Shown here: piece by piece, positions 16,530 through 23,843 of the stretch
How the letters are laid out: each line of letters opens with the position of its first letter
How positions within the stretch are numbered: position 1 is the first letter of the stretch
Source: CAYUYV01 sp964449455
Lineage (GTDB): Bacteria; Pseudomonadota; Alphaproteobacteria; JAJFIK01
Assembly: GCA_964449455.1 (NCBI GenBank)
Contig: CAYUYV010000046.1
Location: 1-31,229 of the forward strand
Length of the DNA: 31,229 nucleotides
Direction of reading: 5' to 3'
The notes under the pieces: model-generated
The model's database searches: none
What the model was told of the DNA's origin: nothing
What the model saw: only the letters and a program-made list of their open reading frames with translations
Program-made: the position numbers and the translations under genes

Positions 16530-18011
16530 TGGCTGGGCCGATAGTGTCAGTGGCAAACGCCACGCCATACCGCCCAGACCTTCATCATCCGTTGCCACGA
16601 CAAGTGTTCCTCGAAACGCCGGTCCTGAGTCGGGATGGGCCGCACCGCTGGGGTTCGTGAAGGTTACGGCTTCAATTTTGACATTGGGCAAGGCAAGGCG
16701 CGGGCCCCGTTCCGGATGACAGGCCAGCCGCTCATCCGCCAGGCAAGCGCCATCCACCACATAAAGCACGGACGCAAACGGTCCCGTATCACCGCCGTCC
16801 CGCGCGCCCGAAAGAATAACCCGCCCATGGACCGGGCCAGCCATGGCGCTCACATGGCGCGTATCGACATTCATTTGCGCAGGATCATCGGTCCCCGTTG
16901 TTTCGGACACCTGACGCCAAGGCGCCATAAGGGCCTGGCGTTCCTCACGGCTGTTCCCGGCATCAAGGTCCGCAAGCAGCGCCAACGACCCATCGGTCTC
17001 CAGGCGCAGCCGGAACCGCCGCATGCGGGCCGGCTCCCCGTCTGCACCACCGCCGCGTTGGGCCAGAACGGTGGTGATCGTCACAGACTGCGCCGCACCG
17101 TCTCGGTCCACAGCATCCGACATCGGATCATCTGCCACGAGACAAATCGCTCCCTCGATATCGCTTAGAGCCGCATCTGTGAACTCCGCGAAACCGTGAA
17201 CTGTCGCTGTTGGTCCGGTTGATCCGGTGCGCACGCTCATATGGTAGACCCGGGCGACAATGCCAGCCGGCCCATAGTCACCGCTTTCGAAGGCCAAGAA
17301 ATGCGCCGCTGCCTGGAGCTCGCCGATTGGTGTTCCCGTGCGCTGCCCCGTTATGGCGGGCAGAGCGCACAAGGCCTCCAGATCGCTTGGTGTACGCTGA
17401 AGGCTCAACCCACCCGCACTGTGCAAGGGCAGGCGGTCAAGCCCGGCGACGCCGCCAGCCGCAGGCAGGGTCAGGATCGACACATAGCCGCTGAGCGGGC
17501 CATCCGAGGGCCCCACATCCTGCCCGCCCTTGGTATCATGAACCGCAAGGAAACGGTCCGTATCGAGAGGAGCGAGATCGCTGATGCCCTCGCCAAGATA
17601 AACCGGACCCAACGGCCAGACCATATGCTGCCCTGTCGCCTGACGCTCGCTTGAGAGCCAAAGGCCGAGCACCGCGTCGAGTGGGGCATCGCCTTTCTCT
17701 TCGGTCCCCTCACTGACCGGATCATGCCCCAGTTCATGCCCCAGTTCATGCCCCAGTTCATGCCNNNNNNNNNNNNNNNNNNNNNNNNNNNNNNNNNNNN
17801 NNNNNNNNNNNNNNNNNNNNNNNNNNNNNNNNNNNNNNNNNNNNNNNNNNNNNNNNNNNNNNNNCTCTTCGGGGGTGGCAACGGCCTGGGCGACGCCGTC
17901 GCCTTGCGCCAAACTGCCAGCTGGCGCACACAGCACCAGCAGCGCCATGCCGGCACCGACCGCCCTACCATATGCCCCGCGCGCTCCATTCACGCGCTTT
18001 ACGTGAACCAT
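16524..18011 (-). CDS. Secreted protein of unknown function with HELG tetrapeptide repeats (interrupted by gap 2)
   Basis: From the ATG at 18011 (AGGCGG upstream) the product begins with a signal peptide (basic MVHVKRVNGAR, core GMALLVLCAPAGSLA, then QGDG). The 100-N gap falls just after this. The sequence resumes in HELG tetrapeptide repeats (HELGHELGHELGH) and then about 390 residues of beta-rich sequence. GISDLAPLDTDRFLAVHDTK and the late segment VKIEAVTFTNPSG resemble propeller blades such as the esterase-like phytase group, but this is a weak match. The true length and frame across the gap are unknown because the repeat number is unknown. It is divergent from the receiver-like gene at 18176. 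Confidence 0.65.
   Translation of the reverse strand: MVHVKRVNGARGAYGRAVGAGMALLVLCAPAGSLAQGDGVAQAVATPEEXXXXXXXXXXXXXXXXXXXXXXXXXXXXXXXXXXHELGHELGHELGHDPVSEGTEEKGDAPLDAVLGLWLSSERQATGQHMVWPLGPVYLGEGISDLAPLDTDRFLAVHDTKGGQDVGPSDGPLSGYVSILTLPAAGGVAGLDRLPLHSAGGLSLQRTPSDLEALCALPAITGQRTGTPIGELQAAAHFLAFESGDYGPAGIVARVYHMSVRTGSTGPTATVHGFAEFTDAALSDIEGAICLVADDPMSDAVDRDGAAQSVTITTVLAQRGGGADGEPARMRRFRLRLETDGSLALLADLDAGNSREERQALMAPWRQVSETTGTDDPAQMNVDTRHVSAMAGPVHGRVILSGARDGGDTGPFASVLYVVDGACLADERLACHPERGPRLALPNVKIEAVTFTNPSGAAHPDSGPAFRGTLVVATDDEGLGGMAWRLPLTLSAQPF
17723..17764. repeat. 12-bp tandem repeat encoding HELG units, at the edge of gap 2
   Basis: CATGCCCCAGTT occurs three times exactly (17723-17758) followed by half a unit up to the first N. 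On the minus strand each unit encodes H-E-L-G or its rotation, so any number of units preserves the frame. Confidence 0.9.
17765..17864. other. Assembly gap 2 (100 N) inside the HELG-repeat gene
   Basis: Exactly 100 N, directly abutting the 12-bp tandem array on its left. The right flank is unique sequence encoding the end of the signal-peptide region. Confidence 0.95.
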
Positions 18012-18175
18012 GCCACTATCCGCCTCGCCAAAAAACACTGTATCCGGCTATGCGCATCTGCATACCCCGTCGGCGATGGAAAGTCGTTCCAAAAATTTCT
18101 GGCTCAGCGTGTTCGCCGATCCATGGATCGGCCCGCCCCTTGCTCTGCACCTCCCAAGCGATACGGGAGGCCCCC

Positions 18176-18655
18176 ATGGGACGATTGCTGAATTTGTCGG
18201 ATGATCACATCGCCGTTGCAGGCGGGGACTTGGCGACATCCCGACTGATTGGCGGCCTTCTGAGGGATATGGGGACCGGCGCCGTGACGCTGCTCGATGA
18301 TGAAGCTTGTGTTCTAGCCTGCCTGCAGCGTCCCCATTTCGATGTCCTGATCTGCAACATGGACGCCATGCGCCGGGACACGCTCCGGCAGCTTGCGCAG
18401 ACGCGGCTTCAGCCGCGCCCGAAACGCGGTGTCTGCCTGCCCGTGATTTTGCTGACCCGCTGGCCCACGGCCAATATGGTGCGTCTCGTCGATGCCTCTG
18501 GCGCCGCCGCGCTTTTGCTCTGGCCCACCTCGCCGATCCGTCTGATGCGGGCTCTTGCGCGTGGCCTGGGCCGACCGTCACCGGACGACCAGGCACCAGC
18601 CTTTTGGTTCGCAGAAGATGCCTGGGCGCCCCGTGCCCGTCGGGCTCGGGTCTGA
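18176..18655 (+). CDS. Receiver-like protein lacking the phospho-acceptor aspartate
   Basis: A 159-residue protein starting after GGGAGG at good spacing. The order of segments fits a CheY-like receiver: IAVAGGDLATSRLIGGLLRD (beta1-alpha1), HFDVLICNMDAM (beta3), LPVILLTRWPT (beta4 with the conserved Thr), VDASGAAALLLWPTSP (beta5). The phospho-acceptor position after DVLIC is Asn, the N-terminal acidic pair is reduced, and the conserved Lys before the Pro is replaced (LLWPTSP). It therefore probably cannot be phosphorylated in the normal way and may act as a constitutive or protein-binding pseudo-receiver. No output domain is present. It is divergent from the HELG-repeat gene. Confidence 0.72.
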   Translation: MGRLLNLSDDHIAVAGGDLATSRLIGGLLRDMGTGAVTLLDDEACVLACLQRPHFDVLICNMDAMRRDTLRQLAQTRLQPRPKRGVCLPVILLTRWPTANMVRLVDASGAAALLLWPTSPIRLMRALARGLGRPSPDDQAPAFWFAEDAWAPRARRARV

Positions 18656-19021
18656 GCCGAACCTTGATGCGGCATCCCCTTGGGCGCTGAGGATCTGTCC
18701 CGGCTTGAGGTTGACGCCGGCGGCAGAGTCCCGGATGAAGGATCACAGTACCATTGGTCCGAGAAACTGTCGGGCCTTGGGAAAAGACATCACACCGTAA
18801 ACGGACTTGCGGCGGCGCACGGTCGCTGCGTGCCGGGGACGCCCAGGTCCTGCCCCGATGATGGTTTCGCGGGCGGATCGATCCCACAGGCACTCAGGTC
18901 TTGAGTTGGAGTCATCTGCACCAGTGCCGCGTTTGCTGACCAGGGCCGGTCTCCTGTGGGACAGTGGCTCATTCCGGAATGATCGGCGGCCGCAGACACG
19001 GGTCCGCCTGAGACGCTCTTC
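18656..19021. other. Intergenic region with no recognised gene
   Basis: About 370 bp between the receiver-like gene and the 18-bp array. Open frames exist on both strands but none shows family motifs, ribosome-binding sites or codon patterns that I would trust. The promoter of the gene at 19275 may lie here or within the array. Confidence 0.5.
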
Positions 19022-19229
19022 CCCCCACCAAGGTGCTGGCCCCCACCAAGGTGCTGGCCCCCACCAAGGTGCTGGNNNNNNNNNNNNNNNNNNNNNNNNN
19101 NNNNNNNNNNNNNNNNNNNNNNNNNNNNNNNNNNNNNNNNNNNNNNNNNNNNNNNNNNNNNNNNNNNNNNNNNNNCCCCCACCAAGGTGCTGGCCCCCAC
19201 CAAGGTGCTGGCCCCCACCAAGGTGCTGG
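19022..19229. repeat. 18-bp tandem array CCCCCACCAAGGTGCTGG, split by gap 3
   Basis: Three perfect copies run from 19022 to 19075, and after the N run three more perfect copies run from 19176 to 19229. The gap begins and ends exactly at unit boundaries. Each unit contains a CACC-AA-GGTG inverted repeat. The array ends 45 bp before the start codon at 19275. The true copy number is unknown, because the two 54-bp blocks may even be the same sequence drawn twice. Confidence 0.92.
19076..19175. other. Assembly gap 3 (100 N) inside the 18-bp array
   Basis: Exactly 100 N with identical 54-bp repeat blocks on both sides, consistent with contig ends that an assembler could not resolve. Confidence 0.95.
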
Positions 19230-19274
19230 AACCGGCTTCCGGGGCCGGTCCCGAAGCTTGGTGTGATCCCTTCC

Positions 19275-21335
19275 ATGGAGACGATTTCGGGGATCATCAC
19301 GGCATTGCGCCGCGCCCTTCAGGGCATGGGGGGCGCCCATCGTCCCTCGGTGGGATCAGCGGCCATTGTCCTGCTTGCTGGCGCGGGTCTTTTGGCCATG
19401 TTCTCCCGTCTGATGGGCGTGGCGGAGTTCCAGGCCGATCCCGCGCTGCCCAGGGCCCAGATTCGGGTTGTGGCCATTCCCCCAGCAAGGCAGCAGCCCA
19501 CCTGTCCCACCTGTGCCGTGTTTGAAGATTGGGAAACACGGTTTGCCGCGGCTGAGGCGCGCGCCCAGCGGCGCCGGACCATGGCCTCCGATCAGCTTTC
19601 GCAGATGGGGGAGGTGGGCTTGGGCGTGCGGGCACGGGGCCGGCTTGTGCAAGCCGAGGAGCATGTGCTCGCCATTCGTGCGGTGAGATTTGCCTTCGGT
19701 GAGGCCGCGGCAGATTGCGGCCAAGGGCCGGTCTGCCGGGCCCAGCGGGACGGCTTTGTCGATCCTGCCCAAGACGGCTGCCCCCCTGAATTCCGTCCCC
19801 TGATCGACGAGGCCACCCGGGTCGCCCGGCTCACTCAGCGGCTCGATACGGTCCTGGATCCCTGTCTGGGCCAGGGCTGTCCCGTTGTCTCCTGTGCACC
19901 GGCGCATACCTTTGATGACCGCCTAGGGGATTTGGAGGCGACGCTGGCGGCCATTATGGCCATTCCCCTTGACTCAGGTGATCCGTATCGGGATCTTCTG
20001 GCCACGCCCCTTGGTGCGGAGACCCGCCGCCTGGTGCGCTCGGCGCTGCGCGTGCCCTTGGCCGTGCCGGCCCTGTTTCAGCCCCAGGGTTCGGCCAGGG
20101 GCGCCCAGTCCGATACGGGGCTGGTCGGTCTTGCCGAGGAAATCGCCAAGCTGGGGCATTGGGCCGATGATCTTGCGGCGCGCCTGGAGGCGGCCATTGA
20201 TCCTTTGCCGGTGGGACGGGATGGGCTGTGGCGGGTTCGGCTCCTCTCCACGCGTCTGTGGCGGCTTTATGAGGAGGTCCGGGCCGTGGTCGTGGCGCGG
20301 TCCGAGCGGCCGGTGCGCCGCGGGCCAGCCCTTCATGCCGCCTGGGACGGCTTTGCCCAGGTGCTGGCCCGGTTGGCCCTCGACACCTTGCGGATGGAGG
20401 CCGATCTCAAGCGGACACCGCCGGACACGTTGTCGGCCCATCGATTGGCCTGTCGCAAGCGCCAAGCGGCTCCGAACCGGGCGATGGCGCGCGGTCTTGC
20501 CCTTGCCAGGGCGCGGTTGAGCCGTTGCATGATCCGCGCAGGCTGTTCAAAGCCGGCCGGAGGGGGGGCGGGCGCCAGCAGCGGTGAGCCGGGTCGGTCA
20601 TTGGTGCCGGGGGCTGGGCTCCAAACCTCCTTCATGGATCATCTGGCGGCCTTTGATCTGGATCTTGAGGCGGCCGGCGTGTCCCTGTCCGGCGTTACCG
20701 TGGCGCCATCTCCGCCGGTCACTCTGAAGACTGATTTTCAGTCCTATGAGCCTGGTGAAGCCCTGCGGGTTGCGGCCTCGGGAAGCAATGTCTGTTATGC
20801 CGAACCCGGAGCACTGGCCATCGTCGTTGGTCCCGGCCAGATGCCCCGTGGTCTTGAGACCACCGGTTCAGCGCGGGTCCGGGCCGGCCGCTCCCTCGGG
20901 CCGTTGCAGCTCTCAGAGCGCGGGATCTGGATCGAGGCGCCCGAGCGCGCTGGCGACTATGCCCTGAAGGTCTTTTCCAATGAGGCCCGGGGCGGTGTTG
21001 AGCTTGCCTCGGTCGCCTTTGGCGTTTCCGAGGGGACGAAAGGCTGCCGCGGCTTTGCCGGCATTTGGGAAACGGATTTTGGGCGCCTTCATGTGGCCGT
21101 GCGCGACGGGGCGGTGCGCGGCAGTTACCGTCAGCCCCGTGCGATCCGGTCCGGTTTCCTGTTCGGGCAGGTGCGCAATAAAACGCTCACGGGCGTGTGG
21201 CGTTCCGAGATTGGGGAGGGGGGCACGCGCCTCCAGCTCTCCGCGGACGGAAAGACTTTCACCGGCACATGGAGCCATCGGCCGGACCGGATCTCGGGGA
21301 CTGGCACCTGGACAGGGCGCTGCGCTGGTCTGTGA
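19275..21335 (+). CDS. Large membrane-anchored protein of unknown function
   Basis: From the ATG at 19275 the product is 686 residues; no strong ribosome-binding site is seen. One membrane helix lies at about residues 28-47, so the rest is probably periplasmic. Visible parts: a CPTC pair at 77-80; long charged helices from about 85 to 120; further cysteine clusters (DCGQGPVCRAQ, CLGQGCPVVSC); a second helical region with many Arg; an Ig-like beta region (SYEPGEALRVAASGSNVCY and following); and a C-terminal 110-residue beta domain with repeated G-x-W motifs (FAGIW, LTGVW, FTGTW, GTGTW) closed by a final cysteine. I do not recognise the family. The frame is open further upstream through the tandem array, but that is expected of an 18-bp repeat without stops. 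Confidence 0.7.
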   Translation: METISGIITALRRALQGMGGAHRPSVGSAAIVLLAGAGLLAMFSRLMGVAEFQADPALPRAQIRVVAIPPARQQPTCPTCAVFEDWETRFAAAEARAQRRRTMASDQLSQMGEVGLGVRARGRLVQAEEHVLAIRAVRFAFGEAAADCGQGPVCRAQRDGFVDPAQDGCPPEFRPLIDEATRVARLTQRLDTVLDPCLGQGCPVVSCAPAHTFDDRLGDLEATLAAIMAIPLDSGDPYRDLLATPLGAETRRLVRSALRVPLAVPALFQPQGSARGAQSDTGLVGLAEEIAKLGHWADDLAARLEAAIDPLPVGRDGLWRVRLLSTRLWRLYEEVRAVVVARSERPVRRGPALHAAWDGFAQVLARLALDTLRMEADLKRTPPDTLSAHRLACRKRQAAPNRAMARGLALARARLSRCMIRAGCSKPAGGGAGASSGEPGRSLVPGAGLQTSFMDHLAAFDLDLEAAGVSLSGVTVAPSPPVTLKTDFQSYEPGEALRVAASGSNVCYAEPGALAIVVGPGQMPRGLETTGSARVRAGRSLGPLQLSERGIWIEAPERAGDYALKVFSNEARGGVELASVAFGVSEGTKGCRGFAGIWETDFGRLHVAVRDGAVRGSYRQPRAIRSGFLFGQVRNKTLTGVWRSEIGEGGTRLQLSADGKTFTGTWSHRPDRISGTGTWTGRCAGL

Positions 21336-21435
21336 TGCATGACCGGGCCATGCCTCATACCACCAGGCATTTATCCTGACCCGCTTTCATCGCCCGGATT
21401 GCCCCACAGCCGGGCCGGTCTCAACGGAGGGATCT

Positions 21436-21993
21436 TTAGAGATAGCTGATGCGCATCTGGACCCGGCCTGCCCAGTCAAGGGCTGCACCGTATTGCACCG
21501 TCTCGCCGCTTTCGAGGGGCACCAGGACATAGTGTCCGTTCTGACCGTTGAGCAGGCGGCGCAATAGAACCGGCCCTTCATTTAAAGCCACCAGCGCATC
21601 ATGGCCCACCGCATTGGCAATGTCCGCGCCATAGAGCCGGCTGGTCAGCAGAACATCGCCGCTGCGATAGGGCCCGATATCAGCGCTTAAAGTGACTGCC
21701 GTCGTGGGGCCTGCCGGAAGGGCAATGTCGAAGGGTTCGGTTCCCGGATCGGTGACCTTGCCGAAGCGATCGAGCCGACCGATTAACTCCGCCGGCGGAT
21801 CATTGCGCGAGCCCAGGATCTGTCCAGGATCCACACCGAACAGGGCGCCAAACTTCTCCAGCCAGTCCGCCGAGAGCGTGATGACCTGGGTTTCCAGTCG
21901 CGACACTGTCTGGGCCGTGGTGCCGAGCTGCTCGGCGACCTGGGCCAGGGTCATGTTCCGGGACCGCCGGAGCTGGCGGAGCTTGTTGTGCAT
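21436..21993 (-). CDS. XRE-family regulator with an S24/LexA-like C-terminal domain
   Basis: About 185 residues. The N-terminal helix-turn-helix (residues about 3-57: LRQLRRSRNMTLAQVAEQLG, then TTAQTVSRLE) is of the Cro/CI XRE type. The C-terminal part (IGPYRSGDVLLTSRLYG, ALVALNEGPVLLRRLLNGQ, HYVLVPLESGETVQYGAAL) has the order of the peptidase S24/LexA beta domain. The catalytic Ser context is not apparent and the Lys position in LLRRL is Arg, so self-cleavage is unlikely. The start at 21993 puts the HTH at the very N-terminus; a GTG at 22032 would add 13 residues. It is divergent from the DnaA-domain gene at 22209, so it may control it. Confidence 0.82.
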   Translation of the reverse strand: MHNKLRQLRRSRNMTLAQVAEQLGTTAQTVSRLETQVITLSADWLEKFGALFGVDPGQILGSRNDPPAELIGRLDRFGKVTDPGTEPFDIALPAGPTTAVTLSADIGPYRSGDVLLTSRLYGADIANAVGHDALVALNEGPVLLRRLLNGQNGHYVLVPLESGETVQYGAALDWAGRVQMRISYL

Positions 21994-22080
21994 GGTGTGT
22001 CGGCCCCGGATGTTGCCGGAGCTCCTTTCCACGGTTCGGAGGTCACTTCACAGGAAGAATGAAAATTTGTGCGTGACGAG

Positions 22081-22089
22081 TTATCCACA
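22081..22089. promoter_or_regulatory. Consensus DnaA box TTATCCACA
   Basis: An exact match to the high-affinity DnaA box lies in the divergent interval between the XRE gene and the DnaA-domain-IV gene, 120 bases before the latter's ATG. A 9-mer match can occur by chance, but its position next to a protein with the DnaA DNA-recognition domain makes it worth noting. Confidence 0.6.
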
Positions 22090-22208
22090 CGGCCCATTTT
22101 TCACGTAACATGTAAAAGCGAGCCAGTAAGATCACGCTCATTGTTAGTTTTGCACGCCAGTGATCGCAAGGGTGTTTTGGCATTGACCGCTCGCGGAAAG
22201 GAGTTCGC

Positions 22209-22709
22209 ATGCTCGACCAAAGGCTGCAAGCTGGCTTTTCCCACACGCTTTCATCCCCGATTCCGCCTTCCATCTCCTCCGCAGGGCAGGCCTGCACTCT
22301 CTGCGTCGGCAAGGCCTGTGACCGATGTACCAGTCCCTGTGGACCCTGCGCCGGCGGTCCGGAGTTCCAAGCATCAGAAGACGGCTTGATCACCCTGGTT
22401 CAGGCCGTCATTGGTGAAATGTTAAGGGTCACCCTTGACGAGATGAAGGCGCCTTCAAGAGGCAAGGCTCGGGTCGCATTTGCCCGTCAACTGGCCATGT
22501 ATGTCTGCCATGTCATGCTGAGTTTTGATCAGGGCCGGCTCGCCGGTGCCTTTTGCCGCGACCGCACCACCGTGTCCCATGGCGTGCGCCGGATCGAAGC
22601 CCGGCGGGACCATCCCCTCCTTGACGATGTGCTGGAGACACTGGAGGAGATTTTCCGGGACAAGAGGAAAGACATGCGCTGTGCCGGCTGCTCCTGCCCC
22701 CCGGAGTGA
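22209..22709 (+). CDS. Cysteine-rich protein with a DnaA domain IV (DNA-binding) helix-turn-helix
   Basis: A 166-residue protein with AAAGGAG five bases before the ATG. Residues about 85-150 match DnaA domain IV: ARVAFARQLAMYVCHVMLSF, then FCRDRTTVSHGVRRIEARRD, including the R-D-x-T-T-V-x-H signature that reads DnaA boxes. The AAA+ ATPase domain is absent, so this is not the initiator itself. The N-terminus has three CxxC pairs (Cys29/32, 37/40, 44/47) and the C-terminus ends in C-A-G-C-S-C (158-163). These could bind zinc or an iron-sulphur cluster, or form a redox switch. Stand-alone DnaA-domain-IV proteins occur in alphaproteobacteria; the clustered cysteines are a notable addition. It converges on sufE, ten bases apart. 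Confidence 0.85.
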   Translation: MLDQRLQAGFSHTLSSPIPPSISSAGQACTLCVGKACDRCTSPCGPCAGGPEFQASEDGLITLVQAVIGEMLRVTLDEMKAPSRGKARVAFARQLAMYVCHVMLSFDQGRLAGAFCRDRTTVSHGVRRIEARRDHPLLDDVLETLEEIFRDKRKDMRCAGCSCPPE

Positions 22710-22719
22710 GGGCCGGCCG

Positions 22720-23154
22720 TCAGTTGGGCCTGGGGCCTGAGCTTGACTGGGCAGCAGCCGCATGCTGACGAATCCGCTCCACCATTGCATAAAGACCATT
22801 GGAGCGCTGCGGGCTAAGGGCGTCTTGGAGACCAAGTTGATCGAACACGCCCTTAGCATCGATGGCCAGGATCTCGGACGGGGTCTTCCCTGAATACAGC
22901 GCCGTCAAGATCGCGATCAGGCCCTGCACGATATGGGCATCGCTTTCGCCCCGGAATACGAGCGCGCCGGGAGGCTCCTTCGCGGGGTCGCAGACAAACC
23001 AGACCTGGCTTGCGCACCCCGACACCTTGTTGGTGTCGTTGTGTTCTTCAGGCGTGAGAGGCTGCAGGGCTTTTCCCAGTTCAATGACGTGGCGGTACCG
23101 GTCTTCCCAATCGTCAAGGAACTGGAAGTCGTCGATCAGCTGGTCGATCGTCAT
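22720..23154 (-). CDS. sufE: SufE-family cysteine desulfurase activator
   Basis: A 144-residue protein. TNKVSGCASQVWF holds the sulphur-accepting Cys47, and IVQGLIAILTALYSGKTPSEIL and DAKGVFDQLGLQDALSPQRSNGL are the standard SufE core. SufE takes persulfide sulphur from SufS and passes it to the SufBCD scaffold in iron-sulphur cluster assembly in the cytoplasm. Length and motifs are complete. It lies downstream of the DUF5330-like gene on the same strand with a 92-bp spacer, and no other suf genes are in the window. Confidence 0.94.
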   Translation of the reverse strand: MTIDQLIDDFQFLDDWEDRYRHVIELGKALQPLTPEEHNDTNKVSGCASQVWFVCDPAKEPPGALVFRGESDAHIVQGLIAILTALYSGKTPSEILAIDAKGVFDQLGLQDALSPQRSNGLYAMVERIRQHAAAAQSSSGPRPN

Positions 23155-23246
23155 GTCGGGGTCCCATTCGCTCCGGCGGCCGTGCTGGCGCCTGTTATGG
23201 ATCCTGACATAGGACCGCGGAGCGGATGGGTCAAAGCCTCGAGCGA

Positions 23247-23618
23247 TCAGACACCGTAATCCGAGCCTCTTTGAGGAGACGGGCGAGGCTGTTCCCAGCC
23301 CCTGTCCGGCTCAAATGAGACCGGAATCGCTGCGCTCTCATCTTGCAGGCCTTCCAGCCAATGGGCGAAAGCGGCCGTCCAGGTGAGGGCCCGGTCGCGG
23401 ATCTGGCCGCCCAACCGCCCGCCCATGTCACAGACATCGGGCTTTCGCTCGCACAAGCCCCCGATATCCCGCCAGGTCTGATCGACCGCGTGCATCAACT
23501 CGCCGATCCCGATGGCCTCGCCGCTCGCCCGCCGCGATTCAACATGGGGTGATGTGGGCAACCAGCCTTCCGGAACAATCAGTGCCACGAGGAATAGAAA
23601 AAGAAAAAGCCTGATCAT
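23247..23618 (-). CDS. Small exported DUF5330-like protein
   Basis: 123 residues from the ATG at 23618, chosen for GGAGGGG seven bases upstream. An N-terminal hydrophobic segment (MIRLFLFLFLVALIVPEGW) is a signal anchor or signal peptide. The centre has TWRDIGGLCERKPDVCDMGG, resembling the D-x-x-x-[FL]-C-x-R-x-P-x-x-C pattern of DUF5330 proteins of alphaproteobacteria, whose function is unknown. The two cysteines probably form a disulfide outside the cytoplasm. Assignment to DUF5330 is from memory of the motif. Confidence 0.7.
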   Translation of the reverse strand: MIRLFLFLFLVALIVPEGWLPTSPHVESRRASGEAIGIGELMHAVDQTWRDIGGLCERKPDVCDMGGRLGGQIRDRALTWTAAFAHWLEGLQDESAAIPVSFEPDRGWEQPRPSPQRGSDYGV

Positions 23619-23843
23619 TGCCGGTCCCCTCCTGCAGAGCATTGGTCTGGTCTTGACGGTTTGGAGTATAAGCGGGGCGGCACGAATAGAAGGCTTAGGG
23701 CGGCAAGAGGGCTCTACGAAAATCTAATGACAATGCCGTTGGCAGTTTTGTCATGTTTCCGGGAAATGCAGTTCAAATTTTCATCCAGATCCGGTCATTC
23801 TTTGGTATGGTTACTGCTTATTTGAATTGAGGGAGAGCTGAAA

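Noticed and set aside
16312..18175. Possible CRISPR array suggested by repeats around gaps 1 and 2
   Set aside because: The repeats are 8-13 bp, directly adjacent without spacers, and partly coding; no cas genes are present.
18807..19274. Upstream extension of the large membrane protein through the 18-bp array (PHQGAG / PPPRCW repeats)
   Set aside because: An 18-bp unit without stops keeps several frames open, the frame across the N run is arbitrary, and the leader lacks any signal or family sequence; a start at 19275 before the membrane helix is simpler.
21436..22709. Prophage immunity region suggested by an XRE/S24-like repressor
   Set aside because: No integrase, structural, lysis or replication phage genes in the window; neighbours are ordinary chromosomal genes such as sufE.
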